DNA of 64,000 nucleotides from an uncultured Spartobacteria bacterium (GTDB lineage: Bacteria; Verrucomicrobiota; Verrucomicrobiia; Chthoniobacterales; JAATET01). The translations under genes were made by a program, and so were the position numbers. How positions within the stretch are numbered: the first letter of the stretch is position 1; every line of letters begins with the position of its first letter. The stretch is from positions 94,489-158,488 of the forward strand of contig CALLUD010000002.1 in NCBI GenBank assembly GCA_938011325.1, read 5' to 3'. The notes below the pieces were generated by a model, which saw only the letters and a program-made list of their open reading frames with translations, was not told where the DNA came from and searched no databases. Shown here piece by piece: positions 43,848 through 52,611 of the stretch.

Positions 43848-44276
43848 ATGAAGACCTTTTCGGCCAAAGCAGACGATGTAAAGCGAGCCTGGTGGGTGAT
43901 CGACGCCAAGGACCAGATGCTCGGGCATGTCGCCGTTAAAGCCGCGGCCCTGCTTCGCGGCAAGCACAAGGCGATTTTCACCCCGCACGTGGATACTGGC
44001 GACTTCGTGGTCGTGATCAACGCGGATAAGGTGCGGGTCAGCGGCAAGAAAGAAACCCAGAAGACCTACATGAGCTTCTCCGGCTATGTGGGCGGCCACA
44101 AGTCCGAGACGTTCCGCGCGCGTCGCGAGCGCCGGCCGGAACTCCTCATCGAGCGGGCCGTCAAGGGCATGATTCCGCACAACCGCCTTGGATCGACCGC
44201 GTATCGCAAGCTCAAGGTTTATCGCGGCTCCGAGCATCCGCACAGTGCGCAGAATCCGCAGCCTGTCACTCTCTAA
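43848..44276 (+). CDS. rplM: 50S ribosomal protein L13
   Basis: The 142-residue protein has the L13 start KTFSAKADDVKRAWWVIDAKDQMLGHVAVKAAALLRGKHKAIFTPHVDTGDFVVVINADKVRVSGKK and the later VKGMIPHNRLGSTAYRKLKVYRGSEHPHSAQNP. It is an early-assembly protein of the large subunit, paired with rpsI as in most bacteria. The gap to rpsI is 11 bp. No clear Shine-Dalgarno precedes the ATG; a TTGACA at 43805-43810 might be the promoter's -35. Confidence 0.98.
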   Translation: MKTFSAKADDVKRAWWVIDAKDQMLGHVAVKAAALLRGKHKAIFTPHVDTGDFVVVINADKVRVSGKKETQKTYMSFSGYVGGHKSETFRARRERRPELLIERAVKGMIPHNRLGSTAYRKLKVYRGSEHPHSAQNPQPVTL

Positions 44277-44287
44277 AGTCTTTTTTC

Positions 44288-44677
44288 ATGAGCGCTGAAT
44301 ATATCGCAACCGGTCGTCGCAAGACCTCGATCGCAAAAATCTGGGCCAAGCCGGGCACCGGCGAGATTCAAGTCAACGATCGCGAGTTCACCGAGTATTT
44401 CCCCAGTCTTTCCCTGCAGAATGACATTCTGCGTCCGCTCGAACTCACCAACAGCATGAACACGTATGATCTGCGTGTCAGCACGAACGGCGGTGGCATT
44501 CGCGGCCAGGCCGGTGCACTGCGGCTGGCGATTTCCCGCGTGCTCGTCGATATCAATCCGGAGCTTCGTCCGGTTCTCAAAAAAGAGGGACTCCTCACGC
44601 GCGACCCGCGGATGAAGGAGCGCAAGAAGCCCGGCCAGCCGGGTGCCCGCAAGCGCTTCCAGTTCTCCAAGCGCTAA
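44288..44677 (+). CDS. rpsI: 30S ribosomal protein S9
   Basis: The 129-residue protein has the S9 start YIATGRRKTSIAKIWAKPGTGEI and the highly conserved end KKEGLLTRDPRMKERKKPGQPGARKRFQFSKR, including the SKR C terminus that reaches the P site. It is the second gene of the rplM-rpsI operon, closed by a strong terminator 23 bp downstream. Confidence 0.98.
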   Translation: MSAEYIATGRRKTSIAKIWAKPGTGEIQVNDREFTEYFPSLSLQNDILRPLELTNSMNTYDLRVSTNGGGIRGQAGALRLAISRVLVDINPELRPVLKKEGLLTRDPRMKERKKPGQPGARKRFQFSKR

Positions 44678-44699
44678 TCCAATTTCCCTCCCGAGGAAG

Positions 44700-44738
44700 A
44701 AGGCCGTCTCGCTTCTATGGCGAGACGGCCTTTTCTTT
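44700..44738 (+). terminator. Intrinsic terminator after rplM-rpsI
   Basis: A 13-bp stem (AAGGCCGTCTCGC with its complement), 7-base loop, and the run TTCTTTTCC. Clear and strong. Confidence 0.92.
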
Positions 44739-44765
44739 TCCGGCCCGGCCCGGTATGCCGGACGA

Positions 44766-45278
44766 ATGAAGTTGTTCGCAGCCCTTGCCGTTGTGTTGCT
44801 GGGAACGGTCGTCGCCGCGCAGGCGGAGACCTTTTCCGTGGGGGAGTTTGAATTTACGACGCCCGAGGGATGGAAGGCGGTGCAGCCGTCGTCGCCCATG
44901 CGCAAGGCGCAGCTTTCGGTGCCCGGGGAGCCGGAGCCTGCGGAGGTGACCTTCTTCCATTTCGGGCCGGGGCAGGGTGGGGGACCGCAGGCAAACATCG
45001 ACCGCTGGGTCGGGCAGATCGATGGGGGAATCGAGAATGCGATGCAGAAGACCGAGCAGTTTGGAGCGACGAAGGTGTGGTTTGTCACTGCGACGGGAAC
45101 CTTCCAAAGCGGCATGCCCGGCGGACCCACCACGCCGAAGGAAGGCTACGGCCTTCGCGGGGCGATTCTCGAGTCGAAGGACGGTGACGTGTTTGTGAAG
45201 ATGACCGGCCCGGAGGCGGTGGTGAGCGGCGCGGCCGGAGCGTTCGACGCGATGATCGAGGCTGCGGCGAAGAAGTAG
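44766..45278 (+). CDS. Secreted protein of unknown function
   Basis: The 170-residue protein has a signal peptide (MKLFAALAVVLLGTVVAAQA) and then FSVGEFEFTTPEGWKAVQPSSPMRKAQLSVPG. Such F-x-V-x-F-x-T/P-E-G-W starts are common in small periplasmic proteins of the DcrB/PsbP-like fold, but the resemblance is only superficial. No catalytic motif is seen. It is 88 bp after rpsI and beyond its terminator. Confidence 0.68.
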   Translation: MKLFAALAVVLLGTVVAAQAETFSVGEFEFTTPEGWKAVQPSSPMRKAQLSVPGEPEPAEVTFFHFGPGQGGGPQANIDRWVGQIDGGIENAMQKTEQFGATKVWFVTATGTFQSGMPGGPTTPKEGYGLRGAILESKDGDVFVKMTGPEAVVSGAAGAFDAMIEAAAKK

Positions 45279-45318
45279 CCGGCTTGCGCGCGTCGAAGTG
45301 AATTCGTAAATTTCCCGC

Positions 45319-45534
45319 ATGCCCACCTACGTTTACGAGACGGTCAAAAACCCGACGCGTCGCTACGAAATCAAGCAGAGCATGAAGGACGCTCCGCTGC
45401 GGGTGCACCCCGAGACCGGAGAGGAGATCCGGCGGGTCATCACGGGTGGCTTCGGCTACATGGCGAAGGGAAAATCCAGTGAGTCCTCTTCGTCGTCCCA
45501 TTGCTGCGGAGGTGGCGGCTGCGGCTGCCACTGA
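45319..45534 (+). CDS. FmdB-like small zinc-ribbon protein, N-terminal cysteines lost
   Basis: The 71-residue protein begins MPTYVYETVKNPTRRYEIKQSM, clearly like FmdB-family regulatory peptides (MPTYEYRCxxCGHxFE), but the CxxC pair that binds zinc is replaced by a VKNPT stretch. The second half keeps the GEEIRRVITGGFGYM pattern and a Gly/Ser/Cys-rich end HCCGGGGCGCH, so metal binding might have moved to the C terminus. Function unknown. It lies 8 bp before the MFS gene. Confidence 0.72.
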   Translation: MPTYVYETVKNPTRRYEIKQSMKDAPLRVHPETGEEIRRVITGGFGYMAKGKSSESSSSSHCCGGGGCGCH

Positions 45535-45542
45535 GGCCCTCG

Positions 45543-46736
45543 ATGGCGACACGCCGCGCGCAGGTCGGGATCATTTTTCTGACGATCCTGATCGACATGA
45601 TTGGGTTCGGCATCGTGATCCCGGTGCTGCCGCTCTACGCGGAAAAATTTGGCGCGACCGCAGTGCAAAACGGCGCACTGGTCGCCATTTTCTCGCTCGC
45701 GCAGTTCATCGCCGCGCCGATCTGGGGAAAAATCTCCGATCGCGTGGGCCGCAAGCCCGTCCTGTTCATCAGCACGCTCGGCACGGCACTCGGTTTCCTC
45801 TGGATGGGGCTCGCGGGGGCGCTGTGGATGCTGTTTCTGGCGCGACTGATTGATGGAGTCGCGGGAGGAAACGTCGGCACGGCGCAGGCCTATGTCGCGG
45901 ACATCTCGGCACCCGAGGACCGTGCAAAGTTCATGGGGCTCATTGGTGCGGCGTTCGGCATTGGATTCATGATCGGGCCGGCGATTGGAGGAATCATGAC
46001 CGCGAAGTTTGGCCTGCACTCGCCGATGTTTCTCGCGGCCGGCCTCGCGTTGCTGAACGCGATTCTCATTTTCGCGATCCTGCCGGAGAGTCTGCCGCCC
46101 GAGCGGCGCGGCCATCAGAAACGCGCCTCGGTTTTCGCCGTCCTGCACCATAGCGACCGCCGGCTCTACCTGCTGACGACCGCGACGTATTTTCTCTTCA
46201 CGACGGGGTTTTCGATGCTGACCTTCGTCTTCGTGCTGTTCCTGTTTCATCGGTTCGACATCGATGCGTTTGGCACGGGCAACCTTTTCTTCATGATCGG
46301 ATTCATCGGAGTGCTGATCCAGGGGGTGTTGATCGGCCGGCTCGTGAAGCGTTTCGGCGAAGCGCGCCTTGCCACGGCGGGCGGCGCCATTCTTGCCGGC
46401 AGCCTGTTCGCGCTGCCATTTGCGACCGGGTGGCCGAGCTTGATTCTCTTCAGCGCGGGAATTGCCGTGGGAAACAGCCTGTCGATGCCGGCGTTGTCCG
46501 GTCTTGTCTCCCGCAGCGTCCATGCCGACTGGCAGGGGCGGGGACTCGGCCTGTATCAGTCGAGCGCGGCGCTTGCCCGGTGGATCGGGCCGGCGGTGGC
46601 GGGCCTGCTGCTTGCGGTGGATGTGCCTCGAGCCCGGGAATTCTACGCGCAGACGCCGTTGTGGACGGGGGCCGGGCTGGTGGCGATCTCGGTCGTGCTG
46701 ACCCTGCAACTTCCCCGTTCCCTGCGGGAAAACTAG
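45543..46736 (+). CDS. MFS transporter (TetA/DHA1-like efflux pump)
   Basis: The 397-residue protein has twelve predicted transmembrane segments and the MFS motif A, GKISDRVGRKPVLFIS, plus motif C-like GLIGAAFGIGFMIGPAIGG, which marks drug:H+ antiporters of the TetA/DHA1 type. The start MATRRAQVGIIFLTILIDMIGFGIVIPVLPLYAEKFGA is characteristic of TetA-like proteins. The substrate is unknown; resistance is possible but not proven by sequence. It stands between the FmdB-like gene and prs. Confidence 0.88.
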   Translation: MATRRAQVGIIFLTILIDMIGFGIVIPVLPLYAEKFGATAVQNGALVAIFSLAQFIAAPIWGKISDRVGRKPVLFISTLGTALGFLWMGLAGALWMLFLARLIDGVAGGNVGTAQAYVADISAPEDRAKFMGLIGAAFGIGFMIGPAIGGIMTAKFGLHSPMFLAAGLALLNAILIFAILPESLPPERRGHQKRASVFAVLHHSDRRLYLLTTATYFLFTTGFSMLTFVFVLFLFHRFDIDAFGTGNLFFMIGFIGVLIQGVLIGRLVKRFGEARLATAGGAILAGSLFALPFATGWPSLILFSAGIAVGNSLSMPALSGLVSRSVHADWQGRGLGLYQSSAALARWIGPAVAGLLLAVDVPRAREFYAQTPLWTGAGLVAISVVLTLQLPRSLREN

Positions 46737-46807
46737 CCAGAAGCGAATTGTTGCGATTTTGACATTGCCAGCTGGAGGCTCAGCTCTAGCATTCACCGGG
46801 CTGCCCC

Positions 46808-47755
46808 ATGCCCGAACTCAAGATCTTCACCGGCACCGCGCACCGGAAGCTCGCGGACGATATTTGCTCCTATCTGGGAGTGCCTCTCGGCGATGCCACC
46901 GTGAGCACCTTCCCCGACGGGGAGACCTTCGTCAAAATCAACGAAAACATTCGCGGCCGCGACGTATTCATCGTCCAGCCGACGTGTCCGCCGACGAACC
47001 AGAACCTCATGGAGCTGCTGATCCTCGTCGACGCCGCCCGCCGGGCGAGCGCGTATCGGGTCACGGCGGTCATCCCGTTCTTTGGCTACGCCCGGCAGGA
47101 CCGCAAGGACCAGCCACGCGTGCCGATCACGGCAAAGCTCGTCGCCAATCTTCTCGTGGCCGCAGGCGTGCAGCGTGTGCTGACGATGGACCTTCACGCG
47201 CAGCAGCTGCAGGGATTTTTCGACATTCCGGTCGACCACCTCTACGCGTTGCCGGTGCTGATGAATTACCTGTCCAGCATCCGCGCCGACAATCTGGTCG
47301 TCATTTCACCCGACGTCGGCGGCGTGAAAATGGCATCCGCGTATGCCCAGGCGCTCAATGCCAGCCTGGCGATCGTGGTCAAGAAGCGCATTTCCGCCAC
47401 GGAAACGGAGGCGTCTCACGTGATTGGCGAGGTGGCCGGAAAGAACGCGCTCATTGTGGACGACCTGACGGAAACCGCCGGCACGATCACCAGCGCCGCG
47501 GCCATCTTGAAGGAGCACGGAGCGGGCGAGATTTATGCTGGCATTTCACACGCGGTGTTGACAGATTTGGCGGTTCGGCGATTAAAGGAGTCTCCGATTA
47601 AAGAGCTGATCACCACCGACAGCACGCCCGTTCATTCCGGGGCTGTCGGATGCATCAAGGTGCTTTCGATAGCCGAACTCCTGGGGGAAGGCATCAAGCG
47701 CATCCATGAGGACAAATCGGTGACATCCCTTTTTGAGCTGAAGAAAAAAATCTGA
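46808..47755 (+). CDS. prs: Ribose-phosphate pyrophosphokinase
   Basis: Prs makes PRPP. The 315-residue protein has the family start KIFTGTAHRKLADDICSYLGVPLGDATVSTFPDGETFVKINENIRGRDVF, the ATP-loop FGYARQDRKDQPRVPITAKLVANLL and the PRPP-binding motif IVDDLTETAGTI (usually VDDMIDTAGT). It opens the prs-rplY-pth-rpsF-ssb run, with short gaps of 14, 21, 9 and 27 bp. Confidence 0.97.
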   Translation: MPELKIFTGTAHRKLADDICSYLGVPLGDATVSTFPDGETFVKINENIRGRDVFIVQPTCPPTNQNLMELLILVDAARRASAYRVTAVIPFFGYARQDRKDQPRVPITAKLVANLLVAAGVQRVLTMDLHAQQLQGFFDIPVDHLYALPVLMNYLSSIRADNLVVISPDVGGVKMASAYAQALNASLAIVVKKRISATETEASHVIGEVAGKNALIVDDLTETAGTITSAAAILKEHGAGEIYAGISHAVLTDLAVRRLKESPIKELITTDSTPVHSGAVGCIKVLSIAELLGEGIKRIHEDKSVTSLFELKKKI

Positions 47756-47769
47756 ATTAAAAATCTGTT

Positions 47770-48411
47770 ATGGCCAAGCAAGTGAAACTGGCGGCGCGTC
47801 CTCGTTCCGAGGCAGGTCGCAACGCGGTCAAGAAGGTGCGCGCCCGTAAAGCGGTGCCCGCGGTAATCTACGGCGCGCATGAAACCCCGGCCAATCTCGA
47901 GGTGGATTTGAAGGCGATCGAGCAGTTGCTCGCGCACGCGGCGAGTGAGCACGTGCTGGTCGACCTCGAAATTGAAGGTTCCGGCAACAAACTCGCTCTC
48001 ATTCAGGAGGTGCAGCATCATCCCGTTCGCGGGGACATTCTCCATGTCGACTTTCACGCGGTTTCGACCAGCGAGAAGGTCGAGTCGGAAGTGCCGATCG
48101 AGCCGGTGGGCGAAGCCGTGGGCGTGAAGACCTACGGAGGCGTGCTCCAGCAGCTCGTTCGCTCGCTGGCCATCGAGTGTCTGCCGCAGGATCTGCCCGA
48201 GGTGATTCACGTCGACGTCTCGCACCTCGGCCTCGCGGAGCCGCTTCACGTGAAGGACATCACGCTGCCGCCGGGAGTGACCACGCCGCTCGATCCCGAG
48301 ATCACCGTGTTCCTGGTTTCCGAGCCGAAGGTCTCCGGCGAGAGCGAGACGACCGAAGAGCCCGCTGCGGCAGCAGAGGCGGCTCCGTCGGAAGGCAAGG
48401 CGGAAGCCTAG
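47770..48411 (+). CDS. rplY: 50S ribosomal protein L25 (CTC type)
   Basis: The 213-residue protein is the long form of L25, also called general stress protein CTC. The N-terminal L25 domain binds 5S rRNA; a C-terminal TL5-like beta domain follows (TLPPGVTTPLDPEITVFLV). The tail is Ala/Glu-rich. The order prs-rplY-pth is conserved in many bacteria. Confidence 0.95.
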   Translation: MAKQVKLAARPRSEAGRNAVKKVRARKAVPAVIYGAHETPANLEVDLKAIEQLLAHAASEHVLVDLEIEGSGNKLALIQEVQHHPVRGDILHVDFHAVSTSEKVESEVPIEPVGEAVGVKTYGGVLQQLVRSLAIECLPQDLPEVIHVDVSHLGLAEPLHVKDITLPPGVTTPLDPEITVFLVSEPKVSGESETTEEPAAAAEAAPSEGKAEA

Positions 48412-48432
48412 GAGTCGAACCGTCCGTCCCGC

Positions 48433-48990
48433 ATGGAGGATCCGGTCTTCCGACTTGTGGCCGGATTGGGGAATCCTGGAAGGCAATATGAAAACACCCG
48501 CCACAACGTGGGCTTTCTCGTCGCCGACGAGCTGGCCAGGCGTGCGGGTGTCGCCTTCGCCCCGGTGGCCAGGTGGAATGCGGAGATCGCCCGCGCGGGA
48601 GAAGTCACGTTCATGAAACCGATGACGTTCATGAACCTCAGTGGCGAGGCGGTCGGAGGCTTTTGCCGGTTCCACAAGCTCGAGCCATCCTCGGTGCTCG
48701 TGATCATTGACGATGTCGCACTGGAGCCCGGGCGCCTGCGGTTGCGCCGCTCGGGAAGCGACGGCGGGCACAACGGGCTCGCCTCGGTGATCGCCCATCT
48801 GGGCACGGATCGCGTTCCCCGGTTGCGCGTCGGCATTGGCGGAGGGCGGCATTCGCTCGTCGACCACGTGCTGGGGCGTTTTTCCGACGAGGAGAAGAAA
48901 ACTTTCGACGCGGCCGTCGCGAGGGCCGCGGATGCCTTCGAGTTTGCCCAGCAAAACGGACTCGAAAAGGCGATGAATCAATATAATTAA
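48433..48990 (+). CDS. pth: Peptidyl-tRNA hydrolase
   Basis: The 185-residue enzyme releases peptides from peptidyl-tRNA. It has the start VAGLGNPGRQYENTRHNVGFLVADEL with the catalytic His, the FMKPMTFMNLSGEAV and LVIIDDVALEPGRLRLRRSGSDGGHNGL motifs, with the active-site Asp in IIDD. It sits in the prs-rplY-pth-rpsF-ssb run. Confidence 0.97.
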   Translation: MEDPVFRLVAGLGNPGRQYENTRHNVGFLVADELARRAGVAFAPVARWNAEIARAGEVTFMKPMTFMNLSGEAVGGFCRFHKLEPSSVLVIIDDVALEPGRLRLRRSGSDGGHNGLASVIAHLGTDRVPRLRVGIGGGRHSLVDHVLGRFSDEEKKTFDAAVARAADAFEFAQQNGLEKAMNQYN

Positions 48991-48999
48991 ATCAATACC

Positions 49000-49305
49000 A
49001 TGAAGAAACGATACGAAGCCCTGCTGGCGCTCGATACGCGCGGCAAGGAAGAAGGCGCCAAGGACATCATTGAACGACTCGAGAAGGAATTCGTCGCGGA
49101 GGGTGCGCGCGTCGAGCAGATCCAGCGACTCGAGCGCAGGGAGCTTGCCTACCCGCACAATCACATGACCTCGGCCTACTACGTCAATTTCGTGATCGAG
49201 ACCGAGCCGAAGACGATCGAGAAGCTTCGCTCGAAGTTCAAACTCGACAAGGACGTCGCGCTTCAGAATTACATCGCGCTTCCGCCGGCGAAGACCGCCG
49301 CGTAA
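49000..49305 (+). CDS. rpsF: 30S ribosomal protein S6
   Basis: The 101-residue protein has the S6 start KRYEALLALDTRGKEEGAKDIIERLEKEFVAEGARV and EQIQRLERRELAYPHNHMTSAYYVNFVIETEPKTIEKLRSKFKLDKDVALQNYIAL. In most bacteria rpsF is followed by ssb/priB-rpsR-rplI; here only ssb follows, and rpsR and rplI are not in the window. Confidence 0.97.
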   Translation: MKKRYEALLALDTRGKEEGAKDIIERLEKEFVAEGARVEQIQRLERRELAYPHNHMTSAYYVNFVIETEPKTIEKLRSKFKLDKDVALQNYIALPPAKTAA

Positions 49306-49332
49306 GCCAGCCAACCTCAACCCGCCAGAGCC

Positions 49333-49788
49333 ATGGCCAGCGTCAACAAAGTCATTCTCATCGGAAATCTCACCCGGGACCCTGAGATCAAATACACGCC
49401 GAAGGGCACGGCAGTGACGGACATTGGCCTGGCGGTCAACCGTTTCATCCCCGCATCCGAGGGTGGCGAGAAACGCGAGGAAACGACGTTCATTGACGTG
49501 ACGCTCTGGGGGCGGACGGCGGAAATCGCCAACGAATACGCCCGCAAAGGCCGTCCGATCTACGTCGAAGGCCGCCTGCAGCTCGACACCTGGGACGACA
49601 AGCAGACGGGCCAGAAGCGCAGCAAGCTCAAGGTCGTCGGCGAGAACATCCAGCTTCTCGGCTCTCCCCGCGAAGGGGGCGGGGGCCCGCGTGGTGGCGA
49701 TTACGACGATGCACCGCCTCCGCGCAAGGCTGCTCCCTCCGCCGCCCGCGAGCCGGAGCCGGACGACGACGACGAAATTCCGTTCTAG
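49333..49788 (+). CDS. ssb: Single-stranded DNA-binding protein
   Basis: The 151-residue protein has the OB-fold of bacterial SSB (SVNKVILIGNLTRDPEIKYTPKGTAVTDIGLAVNRF, then FIDVTLWGRTAEIANEYARKGRPIYVEGRLQLDTW) and an acidic tail ending EPDDDDEIPF, the universal protein-interaction tip. A Gly-rich linker and a Pro/Ala stretch precede the tail. It follows rpsF by 27 bp. Confidence 0.97.
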   Translation: MASVNKVILIGNLTRDPEIKYTPKGTAVTDIGLAVNRFIPASEGGEKREETTFIDVTLWGRTAEIANEYARKGRPIYVEGRLQLDTWDDKQTGQKRSKLKVVGENIQLLGSPREGGGGPRGGDYDDAPPPRKAAPSAAREPEPDDDDEIPF

Positions 49789-49839
49789 GATTCCCCGGAA
49801 ACGGGCGGGGGTGGGGATGTCGAGGGCCCGCCTTCGCGG

Positions 49840-50889
49840 ATGACTCGCAAGATCATTCATCTCGACATGGACTGCTTCTACGCAGCCGTCGAGATGCGTG
49901 AGCGACCGGAACTCGCGAACGTTCCGATCGCCGTCGGTGGCGGATCCCGGCGTGGCGTGGTGACCACGTGCAATTACCCGGCGCGTGCCTTCGGAGTTCG
50001 TTCGGCGATGCCGGGTTTCAAGGCTCGCGAGCTTTGCCCGCACCTTGTGTTTTTGCCGATTCGCTTCGATCTGTATCGTGCGGAGTCGGCCAGAATCCGG
50101 CGTATTCTCCTCGAATATACGGACCTTGTGGAGCCGCTTTCCCTCGACGAGGCGTATCTCGATGTCACGGCGTCCGGCCGTTACGCGTCGGAAATTGCGA
50201 AGGAGCTGCGACGGCGGATTCGCGAGGAAACCGGGCTCACGGCCTCCGCCGGAGTCGCGCCCAACAAGATGCTCGCGAAGATCGCGAGCGACTGGCGAAA
50301 GCCCGACGGGCTGTATGTGATCACGCCGGATGCGGTCGACGCGTTCATGCGCGATCTCCCGGTGAAACGAATCTGGGGCGTGGGACCGAAGACGGCGGCT
50401 TCGCTCGAGGCACTGGGGGTTCGGACGTGCGGCGATTTGCAGGCATGGTCGCCGGCGCAGTTGGCGGCGCGGTTCGGGCGGTGGGGCGAGGAATTGTATT
50501 GGCTATGCCGGGGGCGGGACGACCGCGAGGTGCGGCCGAATCGTCCGCGCAAATCGCTGAGCACGGAACGGACGTTTTCCGAGAACCTGCTGACTCTCGA
50601 GGCGTGTGCCCGCGCGATGGAGGAAATTGTCGCGGAACTGCAGGGCGATTTGAGCCGAAAGGAGGCGGATCGCGTGATTCGAAAGGCGTTTGTGAAAGTG
50701 AAGTTTGCCGATTTTACGCGCACGACCTGCGAGTGCGTTGCGCATCGACCGACGCTCTCCACCTTTCACGAGCTGCTGCAGACGGCGTGGCAACGGGGCC
50801 GCAAGCCGGTCCGGTTGCTGGGCGCGGGCGTGCGTTTCACGGAAACCGAAGGCGAGGACTTCGACCTGCAGGGGCACCTTCCGCTCTGA
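49840..50889 (+). CDS. dinB: DNA polymerase IV (Y family)
   Basis: The 349-residue translesion polymerase has the catalytic start IIHLDMDCFYAAVEMRERPEL, the metal-binding SLDEAYLDVT, and YPARAFGVRSAMPGFKARELCP. The thumb and little-finger domains follow; the end FDLQGHLPL differs from the QLSLF clamp-binding motif of E. coli but may still be a beta-clamp peptide. It follows ssb by 51 bp, so the two could be co-transcribed, with no visible LexA box. Confidence 0.95.
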   Translation: MTRKIIHLDMDCFYAAVEMRERPELANVPIAVGGGSRRGVVTTCNYPARAFGVRSAMPGFKARELCPHLVFLPIRFDLYRAESARIRRILLEYTDLVEPLSLDEAYLDVTASGRYASEIAKELRRRIREETGLTASAGVAPNKMLAKIASDWRKPDGLYVITPDAVDAFMRDLPVKRIWGVGPKTAASLEALGVRTCGDLQAWSPAQLAARFGRWGEELYWLCRGRDDREVRPNRPRKSLSTERTFSENLLTLEACARAMEEIVAELQGDLSRKEADRVIRKAFVKVKFADFTRTTCECVAHRPTLSTFHELLQTAWQRGRKPVRLLGAGVRFTETEGEDFDLQGHLPL

Positions 50890-50945
50890 CCGCCTGCGAA
50901 GAAATTTGCGCGCTCGCGCCACGGCGGACGCGATCTTCGGAGGCT

Positions 50946-51176
50946 ATGGAACATTCAGAAACTCCCGCCGTGCCCAACCGTGGAACCGCCGAGGTCGATC
51001 AGGCGGCGATCGAGGAACGCGCTCTGGAGATTGCAAAAGGTGCGGGACGGGATCAGGTCAGCGAAGTCGATCTTGCCGAGGCACGCCGGGAGATTCTGGG
51101 CGAGGGCTCGACCGTTCCGACGGATGAGCAAATGCCGGGCGAGGACCTCGATGATCGCGATACGATGCCGCGCTAG
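50946..51176 (+). CDS. Small acidic protein of unknown function
   Basis: The 76-residue, highly charged protein contains EVDQAAIEERALEIAKGAGRDQVSEVDLAEARREI, which resembles the DUF2934-like pattern of alternating charged and hydrophobic residues in a short helix pair, and an acidic tail (MPGEDLDDRDTMPR). Very weak recognition only. It lies 57 bp after dinB and converges with the response-regulator gene. Confidence 0.5.
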   Translation: MEHSETPAVPNRGTAEVDQAAIEERALEIAKGAGRDQVSEVDLAEARREILGEGSTVPTDEQMPGEDLDDRDTMPR

Positions 51177-51185
51177 CGGTGTCGC

Positions 51186-51539
51186 TCAGACGCCGGCAAG
51201 GAGCGCGTCGACTTCCCTCGGAAGGAATGGCTTGGTGAGGTGGTGGTGAAACCCGGCGTCCGCGCTGCGTTTCCGGTCCGCCGGAGAGCCATGGCCGCTC
51301 ATGGCGACGCAAAGGCGGGGCTTGGCGTTGAGGCGGCGCGGGATCTCCAGTCCGCTGCCATCGGGCAGTTGGATGTCGGAGAGAAGCACGTCGAAATTTC
51401 CCGCGCTCCCGAGATCAACAGCCTCCCCAACCGTGCGCGCGATCGAGACGGTGTGACCGACGGATTCCAGATATCGCTGAAGATATTCCAGGACATCCTG
51501 ATGGTTCTCTACGACGAGAATCCGCAACGAATTTGGCAT
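51186..51539 (-). CDS. Single-domain response regulator (CheY-like receiver)
   Basis: The 117-residue protein starts at the ATG at 51539 and is a stand-alone receiver: acidic pocket in ILVVENHQDVLEYLQR, phospho-acceptor Asp in VLLSDIQLPDGSG, Ser in VAMSGHGS and Lys in LTKPF. No output domain or histidine kinase lies nearby, so it must act through protein contacts with a kinase encoded elsewhere. The upstream exported-protein gene on the same strand ends 109 bp before it. Confidence 0.85.
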   Translation of the reverse strand: MPNSLRILVVENHQDVLEYLQRYLESVGHTVSIARTVGEAVDLGSAGNFDVLLSDIQLPDGSGLEIPRRLNAKPRLCVAMSGHGSPADRKRSADAGFHHHLTKPFLPREVDALLAGV

Positions 51540-51647
51540 AACGGGAAGGCCGCAATCTTTGGAAAGCGGTTCCGAAATAGTATCAGGAATTTTCCCGGAG
51601 AAAAGAGTGCCATGTGCGTCGCGTCCGCGCATCGGACGTTGTGTCCC

Positions 51648-52463
51648 TTACACGCGCGGGCGGCGGATGCGGACCATCTGCGTCGTCGCCGTGCCGCCAT
51701 CATCGGTGACGACCACGGGGATGCGATTGAGACCCGGCTTGATGCGGATTTTCTTCCGCCACGACTCGAGGCCATTGGCGGGCAGCCCGTTGACCGTGAC
51801 GCTAGCAATGCCGGAATCGTCGGTCGCGGTGCCTTTGATCGCGAAGCGCCCCCGCGTGGTTTTTACCTTCAGCCCCGTCGTCACGTAGACGACCGGCGCG
51901 GCGTCGACGGTCGCGAAGATGAAAATGTTGTCGTAATCGACAAACTCCACCTGGTTCGCCGCGTAGGTGTAGATGCGAAACGTGACCGGGTCGGCGACGT
52001 TTCGGAAGCTCGAGGCGGGGAGATCGACCGTGAAGTCGGTCCACGTGGGCGCCGGGCCAATGATTTCCTCGGTTCCGAGGTTGGAGGCAAAGCCGTCGAT
52101 GCTGGACCGAACGACCCAGCCTCGACCGGTGCTGTTTGGCAGTTCTTTCGACGCTTCAAAGGTCAGTGCCGTGAAGTGCAGTTTTCCGTTCGCGGGCGGC
52201 GTGATCGTGAATTGGAAGTATTGGTTCGCGGCCACTGCGGTGGCGGGAGTCTTCGCCGAGTTGACGACGCTTACGCTGAAGACGTTGTTGGCAGCGGCGA
52301 ACGGGCCGAGATCAGGGCTTGGGGTGAAGGCGGTCCCTGTGACGCCTGAGAACGTGGTCGGGATGGTGCTGTTGTTGGTGATCTCGTAAATGGCGACGAT
52401 CTGTGCTTTCGCGGCGGAAACCGCGAGGCCGACGGTGAACATCACGGACAGAATTTTTTTCAT
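51648..52463 (-). CDS. Exported protein with PEP-CTERM-like fold and shared C-terminal domain, unknown function
   Basis: The 271-residue protein starts at the ATG at 52463 with a signal peptide (MKKILSVMFTVGLAVSAAKA). The body (about 25-185) is rich in Thr/Ser/Val and looks like a lectin-type beta sandwich, similar to PEP-CTERM-type exported proteins but without a sorting tail. The C-terminal ~80 residues carry a D/E-SGI-x(3)-x-VNG pattern and a W-x(3)-IRI region that also ends the GH43 enzyme. Probably a surface or extracellular protein. A longer frame to 52484 adds only seven residues. Confidence 0.7.
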   Translation of the reverse strand: MKKILSVMFTVGLAVSAAKAQIVAIYEITNNSTIPTTFSGVTGTAFTPSPDLGPFAAANNVFSVSVVNSAKTPATAVAANQYFQFTITPPANGKLHFTALTFEASKELPNSTGRGWVVRSSIDGFASNLGTEEIIGPAPTWTDFTVDLPASSFRNVADPVTFRIYTYAANQVEFVDYDNIFIFATVDAAPVVYVTTGLKVKTTRGRFAIKGTATDDSGIASVTVNGLPANGLESWRKKIRIKPGLNRIPVVVTDDGGTATTQMVRIRRPRV

Positions 52464-52611
52464 AAGGAAGGGAATCAGCTGCACACGGTTCGTATCTCAT
52501 GAGCCGGCCGGATGTTTCAAATTTCAATACGACGAGCTTGAATCAGGGACATCAGGCGACCAAAGGCGCCCCGGCAGCCGTTCCTTTCGAGAACAGAGAA
52601 AGGAAAACATT

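Noticed and set aside
46759..46792. TTGACA upstream of prs
   Set aside because: No -10-like hexamer at 16-18 bp; chance match likely.
47632..50043. About 800-codon minus-strand open frame
   Set aside because: Antisense across rplY, pth, rpsF, ssb and dinB, all certain on the plus strand.
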